64,000 nucleotides of DNA from Blautia sp. An249 (GTDB taxonomy: Bacteria > Bacillota > Clostridia > Lachnospirales > Lachnospiraceae): positions 41,278 to 105,277 of the forward strand of contig NZ_NFJL01000014.1 of assembly GCF_002159835.1 (NCBI RefSeq), read 5' to 3'. The notes beneath the pieces are model-generated. The model did no database searches. It saw nothing but the letters and a program-made list of their open reading frames with translations, and was not told the DNA's origin. A program made the position numbers and the translations under genes. This document shows positions 32,839-41,174 of this stretch, piece by piece; position 1 is the stretch's first letter; each line of letters begins with the position of its first letter.

Positions 32839-34443
32839 ATGAAGAAAAGAGCATTTGGTTTATTATTGGCATCGATTATGACAGCAGGAGTAATTACAGG
32901 TAATCTGTCATACACAGTAGAAGCAGCAGCTCAGGATGCCCAGGCACAGGAGGCGCAGACCCAGGGGAAAACACCTAAATATGTTTTCTTATTTATTGGA
33001 GATGGAATGAGTTATCCCCAGATTCAGCTGACCAATTATTTTGTCAGCGCCAATGAAGCTAAGAAATCCGCAGAAAAAGTTACTGTGGAGGGAGAAGAAA
33101 AGGAAGTTCTCAGCAGCAAAAACAATCTGAATATGATGAATTTTCCGGTTTCCGGTTCCGCTCAGACCTATGACAGCACTTCCTTTGCGCCGGATTCTGC
33201 TTCTACGGCAACATCCATTGCCACAGGAAACAAGACCTGGAGCGGAAGCATCAATGTGAGTACAGACTTCAGTCAGGAATACGAAACCATTGCAGAGAAA
33301 TTAAAAGCGCAGAAGGATTATAAGATAGGAGTTATCTCCAGCGTAAATATGAATCATGCCACACCGGCGGCCTTCTATGCCCATCAGGCATCCAGAAACG
33401 ATTACTATGACATCGGATTAGAGTTAATTGAAAGTAATTTTGACTATTTTGCGGGAGGAGCTCTTCTGGATCCCACAGGGGAAGATGAGAAACAGGAAGA
33501 TCTGTACAGCCTTGCAGAAAAGAGCGGATATAAAGTTGTGAAAACACAGGCAGAAGCAGAAGCCCTGAAGGCAGAAGACGGAAAGGCAATCGTTGTGGAC
33601 GAACATCTGGCTGATTCCGACGCAATGGCTTATGATATGGACTTAAAAGAGGGCGAATGGGCGCTGGCAGATTATGTGGCAAAGGGGATCGAAATGTTAA
33701 ATAATGACAACGGCTTCTTTATGATGGTAGAAGGCGGAAAGATTGACTGGGCCTGTCATGCCAATGATGCAGCTTCCACAATTTCAGATACCATCGCTTT
33801 GGATGAAGCAGTGGGAAAAGCCCTGGAATTTTATAACGAACACCCGGAAGAAACGCTGATTCTGGTTACCGGCGACCATGAAACCGGTGGTCTGACCATC
33901 GGATATGCAGGAACAGACTATGATACCTTCCTGACTAACTTTAATAACCAGAAAATTTCTTATGCAAAGTATGATTCTGACTATGTGGCAAAATATAAAG
34001 AAGAAAAGACAGACTTTGATACAGTGATGAAAGATGTAACCGAATTATTTGGTTTGTCCGCGCCATCCGCTCAGGGTGCAGAGGAGACTTCACAGAAAGA
34101 CAGTGCAGACAAACATCCGGAATCTACAGACGACGGAACCCTGGAAATGACACAGTATGAATATGATAAACTGAAAGAAGCCTATGACACAACCATGACC
34201 AGAACGGGAGAGGAAGAAGAATTCGCCCAGGATGAATATGTAAAATACGGAAGCTATGAACCTCTGACCGTAACGATCACCCATATTCTGAATAACAAAA
34301 GCGGCGTAAACTTCGGATCCTATGCACATACAGGTCTTCCTGTAGAAGTTCTGGCCCAGGGAGTGGGACAGGAAAGTTTCAGCGGATATTATGACAACAC
34401 GGAAATCTATAACAAAGTTGCAGCATTGACAGGAGTACAGTAA
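32839..34443 (+). CDS. Secreted alkaline phosphatase (PhoA family)
   Basis: A 534-residue protein with a signal peptide (about 1-30, ending VEAAA). Alkaline phosphatase signatures are complete: metal-binding FIGDGMS, the nucleophile in PDSASTATS (Ser120), GVISSVNMNHATPAAFYAH, EGGKIDWACHAND and VTGDHETGGL. It removes phosphate from organic phosphates outside the membrane. Ser-Ala-Ser replaces the more usual Ser-Ala-Ala after the nucleophile, within family variation. Two ATGs (32836, 32839) follow AGGAGGAAA; the second gives better spacing. A YibE/F membrane protein follows after 3 bases. Confidence 0.92.
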   Translation: MKKRAFGLLLASIMTAGVITGNLSYTVEAAAQDAQAQEAQTQGKTPKYVFLFIGDGMSYPQIQLTNYFVSANEAKKSAEKVTVEGEEKEVLSSKNNLNMMNFPVSGSAQTYDSTSFAPDSASTATSIATGNKTWSGSINVSTDFSQEYETIAEKLKAQKDYKIGVISSVNMNHATPAAFYAHQASRNDYYDIGLELIESNFDYFAGGALLDPTGEDEKQEDLYSLAEKSGYKVVKTQAEAEALKAEDGKAIVVDEHLADSDAMAYDMDLKEGEWALADYVAKGIEMLNNDNGFFMMVEGGKIDWACHANDAASTISDTIALDEAVGKALEFYNEHPEETLILVTGDHETGGLTIGYAGTDYDTFLTNFNNQKISYAKYDSDYVAKYKEEKTDFDTVMKDVTELFGLSAPSAQGAEETSQKDSADKHPESTDDGTLEMTQYEYDKLKEAYDTTMTRTGEEEEFAQDEYVKYGSYEPLTVTITHILNNKSGVNFGSYAHTGLPVEVLAQGVGQESFSGYYDNTEIYNKVAALTGVQ

Positions 34444-34446
34444 GAA

Positions 34447-35640
34447 ATGAAACAGGTATTTTTTCCAAAGAAAAATTCCCTGTTCCTGATGATTCTCATT
34501 GGAATCATGATGATTGGTATCCTCATAGCCATTCCGACCGGCTATGAGGATGCTCTGATTTATCAGGACATGGAAAGAGCCACCGCCCTTATAACAAAGA
34601 CAGACAATTCAGCCATTAAATCTTCCGGACTGATTCAGTCCGGCGAGCAGTCCTGCACACTGGAGATTCAGGATGGAATCTTTCAGGGAGAAGAGATGAC
34701 AGGAGTAAACTTCCTGAGCGGCTCTCTGGAAAAAGACAAGATCTATAAAGAGGGAGAGAAGGCGTTGGTGACAATCAGTTATCAGGGTGACGAGATTAAT
34801 TCGGTGGTGATGTCGGATCATTACCGCCTGGATAAAGAAGTACTCCTTTTTGCCGCTTTTGCTCTGCTGTTAATTGTGGTGGCCGGAAAGAACGGGTTTC
34901 TTGCCATATTTTCTTTCGCCATTACGGTTCTGACACTCTGGAAGATTCTGGTTCCGGCGTATTTAAATGGATATTCCCCCATCTGGATCGGAATTATCAT
35001 CACCATCTTCCTTACTTTAATGATTATCTTTTTCGTATATGGATTTGATCGGAGGACAGTTACAGCTTCCCTGGGATCCCTTCTGGGAATTTTTACAACC
35101 TGTATTCTGGGAATGCTGTTTACAGATTTATTTAAAATTAACGGAGCGGTAATGCCCGATTCCGAGTCTCTTTTATACAGCGGATTTCAGAATCTGGATT
35201 TGACTGCGATCTTTATGAGCAGTATTTTTATCGGAGCTTCCGGAGCTATGATGGATTTGTCAGTGGATATTACTTCTGCTGTCCATGAAGTTGTAGAGAA
35301 GAAGCCGGATATTTCCTGGAAAGAGGCTGCAAAATCAGGAATGAATGTGGGACGGGCAGCTATGGGAACTATGACCACCACTCTTTTACTGGCTTATTCC
35401 GGTGGATATGTGACATTACTTATGGTATTTATGGCCCAGGGAACTCCCATTGACCATATTATGAACTATAAGTATGTGGCAGCGGAAGTGCTGGATACAG
35501 TTGTGGGAAGTTTCGGACTTGTAACAGTGGCGCCCTTTACAGCTCTTACTGCAGGAATTCTGCTTACCCGGAAGAAGAGAAGTGCTCTTTCGGCAGTTCA
35601 GACCGCACTGCAGGCAGAGAGAAAAGGACAGCCGGAATGA
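34447..35640 (+). CDS. YibE/F family membrane protein
   Basis: A 397-residue protein: one N-terminal membrane segment, an extracellular beta-rich region (about 40-125) and seven or so further membrane helices (about 130-380). The overall pattern and motifs such as GASGAMMDLSVDITSAVHEV and GRAAMGTMTTTLLLAYSGGY match the YibE/F family. The family's role is unclear. It starts 3 bases after the phosphatase stop, so the two are co-expressed; a role in phosphate or nucleotide handling is conceivable but unproven. Confidence 0.85.
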   Translation: MKQVFFPKKNSLFLMILIGIMMIGILIAIPTGYEDALIYQDMERATALITKTDNSAIKSSGLIQSGEQSCTLEIQDGIFQGEEMTGVNFLSGSLEKDKIYKEGEKALVTISYQGDEINSVVMSDHYRLDKEVLLFAAFALLLIVVAGKNGFLAIFSFAITVLTLWKILVPAYLNGYSPIWIGIIITIFLTLMIIFFVYGFDRRTVTASLGSLLGIFTTCILGMLFTDLFKINGAVMPDSESLLYSGFQNLDLTAIFMSSIFIGASGAMMDLSVDITSAVHEVVEKKPDISWKEAAKSGMNVGRAAMGTMTTTLLLAYSGGYVTLLMVFMAQGTPIDHIMNYKYVAAEVLDTVVGSFGLVTVAPFTALTAGILLTRKKRSALSAVQTALQAERKGQPE

Positions 35641-35651
35641 AAAACAAAAAA

Positions 35652-35704
35652 ACCGACTACCAAAAGTCAGTTCAAAGCTGACGATTAGGAGTCGGTTTCT
35701 TTTT
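35652..35704. terminator. Bidirectional terminator
   Basis: ACCGACT pairs with AGTCGGT around an inner hairpin (AGTCAG/CTGAC), with TTCTTTTT on the right and AAAAACAAAAAAA on the left. It serves the YibE/F gene and the convergent DUF1292 gene. Confidence 0.85.
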
Positions 35705-35742
35705 ATGTAAGTTGAAGAGGACTTGTCCTCTTTTTATTCCAG

Positions 35743-36117
35743 TTATTCCAGAGGTTCTCCGTTTTCCTCTGCCTGTCTGGCTTTTTCCAGTACTTCATCA
35801 AAAGCGTCTGCGGCAGCCATATATTCGTCATCGTCTTCAATGTTCTCCAGCATGGGATCCCCGTTTTCCGTACGGCTGAATTTGTACAGATAAACTTCTC
35901 CTTCATGGTTCTGACCGTTCTCGTCCAGCGGGAGAAGGGCGATGTATTCATTTTTTTCTACGGGGAAGACTGTTAAAATAGCACAGGTTACTTCTGTGTC
36001 GTCATCCATGGTTAAAGTGATGGTGCTGTGATTGCCGGAAAGGTTAGAAGAGCAGTTACTTGTGCAGGAGGCGCAATCAGCCGGGCTGCACTTTGCATCA
36101 AAATTTTCGTTACTCAT
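35743..36117 (-). CDS. DUF1292 family protein with a cysteine-rich N-terminus
   Basis: A 124-residue acidic protein. The core (TITLTMDDDTEVTCAILTVF, then KNEYIALLPLDENG and EVYLYKF) is the DUF1292 pattern found across Firmicutes. The N-terminal 30 residues carry five cysteines (CSPADCASCTSNC), which could bind a metal and are not part of the basic domain. The start at 36117 follows a GTGAGGATC site. The function of the family is unknown. Confidence 0.85.
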   Translation of the reverse strand: MSNENFDAKCSPADCASCTSNCSSNLSGNHSTITLTMDDDTEVTCAILTVFPVEKNEYIALLPLDENGQNHEGEVYLYKFSRTENGDPMLENIEDDDEYMAAADAFDEVLEKARQAEENGEPLE

Positions 36118-36299
36118 AATGATCCTCACTTTTATATCTTATATTTTAAAGGCTGCAATAACTGTAACAGAAATAAGGGAAAATTGCAAGGAGTCAAAGG
36201 GGAAATATCCTTTGCATTTTTTACAGCGCGATTGTATACTAATTGTAGAACGCTCAATGAATTTGAGACGCTGAGAGTCTTTATGAGGGAGGAAGATAT

Positions 36300-37850
36300 G
36301 TGCAGAAGACGACACCCCATTTACTAAACAGAACGGAACACTTTCAGGGGGCATTAATTGGAGAAGGGCTTATTATCGGTGCAGTCAGCGGTATGGTAGT
36401 GCTTTTATACCGGGTTGCACTGAAATATGCGGATACCTTTCTGCAGGCAATTCTGCAGTATATGCAGAAAAGTCCCCTTACCACGGGACTCTGGTTCGTG
36501 ATTTTAGCAGGTGCAGCGTTTGTGGTCTCTAAACTGGTCCAGTGGGAGCCAATGGCTTCCGGAAGTGGAATTCCCCAACTGGAAGGGGAGATGACAGGGA
36601 AACTGGATCCCTGCTGGTGGAGAGTATTGCTGGTGAAGTTTACCGGAGGATTTCTGTCCCTGCTCTGCGGCCTGTCTCTGGGGCGGGAGGGTCCGTCCAT
36701 ACAGTTGGGAGCAATGGCAGGGAAGGGATTTTCCAGGCTGACGAAACGGGGAATCACAGAAGAAAAGTTTCTTTTAACCTGTGGTGCCAGCGCAGGGCTT
36801 TCGGCTGCCTTTCACGCACCTCTGGCGGGCATTATGTTCTCTCTGGAGGAGATACATAAAAGTTTTTCCGCAGCAGTTATTGTTTCTGTGATGACCGCGT
36901 CACTGACAGCCGATTATTTATCTTCCAATATTCTGGGATTTGAACCGGTATTTCAGTTTGACATAGGGTTTGAACTGAAACCGGAATTATACTGGAGTCT
37001 GCTGCTGTTGGGAGCGCTGCTGGGAGTGCTGGGGGCATTTTATAATAAGGCCATGCTGAAGATTCAAAGCCTGATGCAGACTTGCCGGTATCTGAATCCG
37101 CTGACCCGGATGATGGTTCCCTTTTTGCTGGCCGGTGTGCTGGGCTTTACCGTCCCGGAACTGCTGGGAAGCGGGAACAATATGGTGACCAGCATTACCA
37201 GCGGAGAATGGACACTGGGAGTGCTGCTGCTTCTCTTTGTGGGCAAGTTTTTGTTTTCGGCCGTTTCTTTTGGTTCCGGCGCACCGGGAGGTATCTTCTT
37301 TCCCCTTCTGGTACTGGGCTCCCTTATCGGAGGGGCTTTTGGTACGGCGGGAGTGGAGTTTTTCGGACTGGATCCCTCAGATGTGAACAACTTTGTTTTA
37401 CTATCTATGGCAGGTTACTTTACGGCTATTGTCCGGGCGCCGCTGACAGGAATTATATTGATTTTTGAGATGACAGGGTCCGTCAGCCAGATGTTGTCCC
37501 TGTCCATAGTATCCATTGTGGCGTATATTGTAGCCAATTGGCTGCGTTCGGATCCGATCTATGAAAGCCTTCTGGATGCTATTTTAAAGAGACAGGGGAA
37601 TACCATACCGGAAAATCAGGAAAAGGTGCTTCTGGAGTTTGTGATTCGTCATGGTTCCGAAGCGTCCGGAAAGAAGGTAAAAGATTTAAAACTTCCGGGA
37701 AACTGCCTGTTGGTTTCTATCCAGAGGGGAAGAAGGGAAATGATTCCCAGGGGAAATACGGTTCTTCTGCCCGGCGATACACTGGCAGTTATGACTGCGG
37801 CATCAGATGAAGGCGGGATTTACGACGCTATGCGCAGGATTTGTACTTAA
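36300..37850 (+). CDS. ClC-family chloride channel/transporter with a C-terminal TrkA-C domain
   Basis: A 516-residue protein. ClC selectivity motifs are present: GSGIPQLEG (88-96), GREGPSIQLG (128-137, with the gating glutamate 130) and GAPGGIFFP (about 325). Ten or more membrane helices precede a C-terminal TrkA-C/RCK-C domain (about 440-516: GKKVKDLKLPGNCLLVSIQR, GDTLAVMTA), which often binds nucleotides or ions. It moves Cl-, perhaps in exchange with H+. The start is GTG at 36300 behind GGGAGGAAG; the overlapping ATG at 36298 is in another frame and soon stops. Confidence 0.9.
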   Translation: MQKTTPHLLNRTEHFQGALIGEGLIIGAVSGMVVLLYRVALKYADTFLQAILQYMQKSPLTTGLWFVILAGAAFVVSKLVQWEPMASGSGIPQLEGEMTGKLDPCWWRVLLVKFTGGFLSLLCGLSLGREGPSIQLGAMAGKGFSRLTKRGITEEKFLLTCGASAGLSAAFHAPLAGIMFSLEEIHKSFSAAVIVSVMTASLTADYLSSNILGFEPVFQFDIGFELKPELYWSLLLLGALLGVLGAFYNKAMLKIQSLMQTCRYLNPLTRMMVPFLLAGVLGFTVPELLGSGNNMVTSITSGEWTLGVLLLLFVGKFLFSAVSFGSGAPGGIFFPLLVLGSLIGGAFGTAGVEFFGLDPSDVNNFVLLSMAGYFTAIVRAPLTGIILIFEMTGSVSQMLSLSIVSIVAYIVANWLRSDPIYESLLDAILKRQGNTIPENQEKVLLEFVIRHGSEASGKKVKDLKLPGNCLLVSIQRGRREMIPRGNTVLLPGDTLAVMTAASDEGGIYDAMRRICT

Positions 37851-37881
37851 TCGAGACTAGAAAAGAAAGGAACTGCAGACA

Positions 37882-38634
37882 ATGAGATTAATTTCTTGGA
37901 ATGTAAACGGAATACGTGCATGTTTAAAGAAGGGATTTTTAGATTTTTTTCATGACATTGATGCGGATATTTTCTGCATTCAGGAAACAAAATGCCAGGA
38001 AGGACAGGTCGATCTGGATTTGCCGGGCTATTATCAGTACTGGAATTATGCCAATCGGAGAGGTTATTCCGGAACGGCTGTTTTTACCAGACAGGAACCG
38101 GAAACGGTGACTTATGGAATGGGAATAGAAGAACACGACAAAGAAGGAAGAGTCATTACTCTGGAATATCCGGATTTTTATATGATTACTGTCTACACAC
38201 CTAACTCCCAGTCAGAACTGGCCCGTCTTTCTTACCGGATGGAATGGGAGAAGGCTTTTCTGGAATATATGAATCAGCTTCAGGAGAAAAAGCCGGTGAT
38301 CGTCTGTGGTGATTTGAATGTGGCTCATCAGGAGATTGATTTAAAAAACCCGAAAACCAACAGAAAAAATGCAGGCTTTACAGACGAGGAGCGGGCCTGC
38401 TTTACAAGGATTTTAGAAAACGGATATATTGATACGTTCCGTTACTTTTATCCGGATACAGAAGGAATCTACTCCTGGTGGTCTTATCGTTTTAAAGCCA
38501 GAGAGAAAAATGCGGGATGGAGAATCGATTATTTTCTCACCTCCCACAGTCTGCAGGACAGGTTAAAGGAAGCCAGGATACACACAGAAGTACAGGGTTC
38601 TGATCACTGTCCGGTAGAGCTGGAAATGAATTAA
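37882..38634 (+). CDS. xth: Exodeoxyribonuclease III (AP endonuclease)
   Basis: A 250-residue protein of the ExoIII family with all motifs: SWNVNGIRA, the metal ligand in QETKC (Glu35), GDLNVAH (catalytic Asp/Asn), and GSDHCPVEL at the end. It cuts DNA at abasic sites and removes 3' blocking groups in base excision repair. The start follows AAAGGAACTG. It stands 31 bases after the ClC gene on the same strand. Confidence 0.95.
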   Translation: MRLISWNVNGIRACLKKGFLDFFHDIDADIFCIQETKCQEGQVDLDLPGYYQYWNYANRRGYSGTAVFTRQEPETVTYGMGIEEHDKEGRVITLEYPDFYMITVYTPNSQSELARLSYRMEWEKAFLEYMNQLQEKKPVIVCGDLNVAHQEIDLKNPKTNRKNAGFTDEERACFTRILENGYIDTFRYFYPDTEGIYSWWSYRFKAREKNAGWRIDYFLTSHSLQDRLKEARIHTEVQGSDHCPVELEMN

Positions 38635-38659
38635 GAATAGCAGGGAAGGCGGAAAACAC

Positions 38660-40570
38660 ATGCAGAAAAAAATGATGAGAGAAGTAAAGCCGGGCTCTCC
38701 ATGGAGACCAGGCGTTCAGAAAGAAAAGGACGGCTGCAACTTTGCCGTGGAAATTCCGGAAGGAGCAGAGGCTTCCCTTTTGCTTTATAAAAAGGGAAAG
38801 GCAGAAGCAGCAGAAGAAATCCCTATCCCATTTTCCATGCGGATCGGACGGATGGGGGCAGTCTATCTCCCGGGTCTTAAGACGGAAAATTATGAGTATA
38901 ACTACAAAATCAACGGACAGATATGTCAGGATCCCTATGCCGTATCGGTGGTGGGAAGGAAGAACTTCGGAAAACCAGAAGATCTGGAGCATCCCCACAA
39001 GGTCAGATGTGCCTTTCCGGAACCGGAAGAATTTGACTGGGAAGATACCCCGGCGCCGGAGATTTCTTACAGCAATATGATTTTATACAAGATCCATGTG
39101 CGGGGATATACGAAACAGGCCGGTACAAAGATTAAGAAAAAAGGAACCTTTCAGGGGCTGACAGAAATGATTCCTTACTGGAAAGAGCTGGGAATCAATG
39201 CCCTGGAGCTGATGCCCGCGTATGAATTCTGGGAAGTCCTTCCATACCAGATGAGGGACAGAGAAGAAAAAGAGATGGTGGTGGAACGGACCGAACATCA
39301 GAAAATTAATTACTGGGGTTATACGGAAGGATTCTATTTCGCTCCGAAAAGCGCTTATTGTGCAGGAAAATATCCCCAGAGTGAATTTAAAGAACTGGTC
39401 CGCGCCCTCCATAAAGAAGGAATCGCCTGTATCATGGAATTTTATTTCCCGGCTTCCGTTCCGCCTCTGAGAGTGCTGGAAGTTCTGCGGTATTGGAAGA
39501 CGGAATACCGGGTTGACGGGTTCCACCTGGTGGGAGAAGGCATTCCTTCAGATTTGCTATCCAGGGATCCCATGCTGGCGGGAACCAAGCTGATGATGAC
39601 AAATTTTGATCCCGGTCAGACCCTGGCAACAGGATCGGAAGATAAGACTCTGGCAGAGTACAACATGGGATTTTTACAGGATATGAGGCGCTTCTTAAAA
39701 AGTGATGAGGACACTTTACAGGGAGCCGCTTACCGGATCAAGAGAAACCCCGAAAACTGCGGAGTCATTAACTATATGGCCTGTCAGGATGGCTTTACCA
39801 TGATGGATATGGTTTCTTATGACTATAAACATAATGAAGAAAATGGAGAAGACAACCAGGACGGCAGCAGCTACAATTATTCCTGGAACTGCGGAGTGGA
39901 GGGACCAAGCAGGAAAATTTCTGTACGTCAGATGCGGGAGCGACAGATAAAAAATGCTTTTCTGATGGTTTTACTTTCCCAGGGAACACCCATGATTTAC
40001 GGAGGCGATGAGTTCGGGAATTCCCAGATGGGAAATAATAATGCCTACTGCCAGGATAATCCTGTGGGCTGGGTAAACTGGAATGCAGAAAAGAAAAATA
40101 CCTGTCTCCGGGATTTTGTAAAACAGGCAGTTGCTTTTCGCAGGGCACATCCCATTCTCCATATGAAAGAGGAATTAAAGGGAATGGATTACCAGGCATA
40201 CGGATGCCCCGATATGTCTTACCACAGTCAGAGAGCCTGGTATACCAGTTTTGACAATACCTGCCGCGTATTGGGAATCATGTACTGCGGCGCTTATGCG
40301 AAACGGGAGAATCAGGAAAAGGACGACGATATTTACGTGGCTTATAATTTCCACTGGGAGCCAAGAGAGCTGGCTCTTCCCAATCTTCCGGAAGAAATGA
40401 AGTGGAAGAAAGTCATTGATACCAGTGATCCTTCCGGAACCGGAATTTACAGGGAAAAAGAGGCCGAAGAGCTGGAAAATCAGAGAGTATTAACCGTGCA
40501 GCCTCGTTCTATCGTAGTGCTGTTAAGCAGACAGGAGAGAGAAAAAGATGCATCCATGGCTTCATTTTAA
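38660..40570 (+). CDS. GlgX/isoamylase-like GH13 protein lacking catalytic residues
   Basis: A 636-residue protein with the layout of glycogen debranching enzymes: N-terminal CBM48-like domain (about 15-115), (beta/alpha)8 domain (about 140-520) and C-terminal beta domain. Many GlgX landmarks are kept (KIHVRGYT, NYWGYTEGFYFAPKSAYC, VSYDYKHNEENGEDNQDG, TPMIYGGDEFGNSQ). The catalytic regions are not: region I has MEFYFPAS (259-266) instead of DVVYNH; region II has VDGFHLVGEG with Val291 at the nucleophile position; region III has KLMMTNFD (311-318) instead of KLIAEPWD; region IV has CQDGF with Gln376 for His. It is therefore probably a non-catalytic glycan-binding or regulatory paralog. It overlaps the next gene by 23 bases. 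Confidence 0.8.
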   Translation: MQKKMMREVKPGSPWRPGVQKEKDGCNFAVEIPEGAEASLLLYKKGKAEAAEEIPIPFSMRIGRMGAVYLPGLKTENYEYNYKINGQICQDPYAVSVVGRKNFGKPEDLEHPHKVRCAFPEPEEFDWEDTPAPEISYSNMILYKIHVRGYTKQAGTKIKKKGTFQGLTEMIPYWKELGINALELMPAYEFWEVLPYQMRDREEKEMVVERTEHQKINYWGYTEGFYFAPKSAYCAGKYPQSEFKELVRALHKEGIACIMEFYFPASVPPLRVLEVLRYWKTEYRVDGFHLVGEGIPSDLLSRDPMLAGTKLMMTNFDPGQTLATGSEDKTLAEYNMGFLQDMRRFLKSDEDTLQGAAYRIKRNPENCGVINYMACQDGFTMMDMVSYDYKHNEENGEDNQDGSSYNYSWNCGVEGPSRKISVRQMRERQIKNAFLMVLLSQGTPMIYGGDEFGNSQMGNNNAYCQDNPVGWVNWNAEKKNTCLRDFVKQAVAFRRAHPILHMKEELKGMDYQAYGCPDMSYHSQRAWYTSFDNTCRVLGIMYCGAYAKRENQEKDDDIYVAYNFHWEPRELALPNLPEEMKWKKVIDTSDPSGTGIYREKEAEELENQRVLTVQPRSIVVLLSRQEREKDASMASF

Positions 40571-41081
40571 AACAATCACAAAACATAAGTGGATGGTAAT
40601 GAACTATTGTTTTCGTATAGGATTATACAAACAGGGGCTTCTCCACGATTTATCCAAATATTCGCCCACGGAATTTCTGGTGGGATGCAAATACTATCAG
40701 GGAACCAGAAGCCCCAATAATGCAGAGAGGGAGGATACGGGAGTGTCCCGTTCCTGGCTGCACCATAAAGGGAGAAACAAACATCACTTTGAACACTGGG
40801 TGGACTACACTCTGGAGGGAGATACGGTTATCGGGGGAACCCGGATGCCGAAAAAATATGTGGCGGAAATGGTGATGGATCGAATCAGCGCTTCCAGAAC
40901 GTATCTGGGGGATGCTTATACACAGGAAGAACCTCTGAAGTATTTTATGAAAGGAAAGCAGAAACTGTGGTTTATTCATAAAGATACCCGGAGGGATCTG
41001 GAGGCGTTGCTTCGGATTTTATCTGATTATGGGGAAGAAACCCTGATTTGGTACATGAAAAACCGGTATTTAAAGAGATAA
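40548..41081 (+). CDS. DUF5662 family protein
   Basis: A 177-residue protein rich in histidines and aromatic residues. The patterns GLYKQGLLHDLSKYSPTEF, RSWLHHKGRNKHHFEHW and KYVAEMVMDRISASRTY fit DUF5662, a family with conserved His and Asp residues that suggest a metal site like HD-type hydrolases (HDLSK, HHKGRNKHH). The function is unknown. It begins inside the end of the GH13-like gene (overlap 40548-40570), implying coupled translation. Confidence 0.8.
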   Translation: MHPWLHFKTITKHKWMVMNYCFRIGLYKQGLLHDLSKYSPTEFLVGCKYYQGTRSPNNAEREDTGVSRSWLHHKGRNKHHFEHWVDYTLEGDTVIGGTRMPKKYVAEMVMDRISASRTYLGDAYTQEEPLKYFMKGKQKLWFIHKDTRRDLEALLRILSDYGEETLIWYMKNRYLKR

Positions 41082-41174
41082 GTGCAGATTTTGTCCGGAT
41101 TTCCTTAATTCTTTCTTGCAAACAAAGACTGTCTTATGTTAAAGTAGGAAGGAATGAATAAAGGAGGGGATAGA

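Noticed and set aside
36028..36327. 99-codon plus-strand frame over the DUF1292 start and into the ClC gene
   Set aside because: It runs antisense to DUF1292 and out of frame with the ClC gene; no domain or ribosome site.
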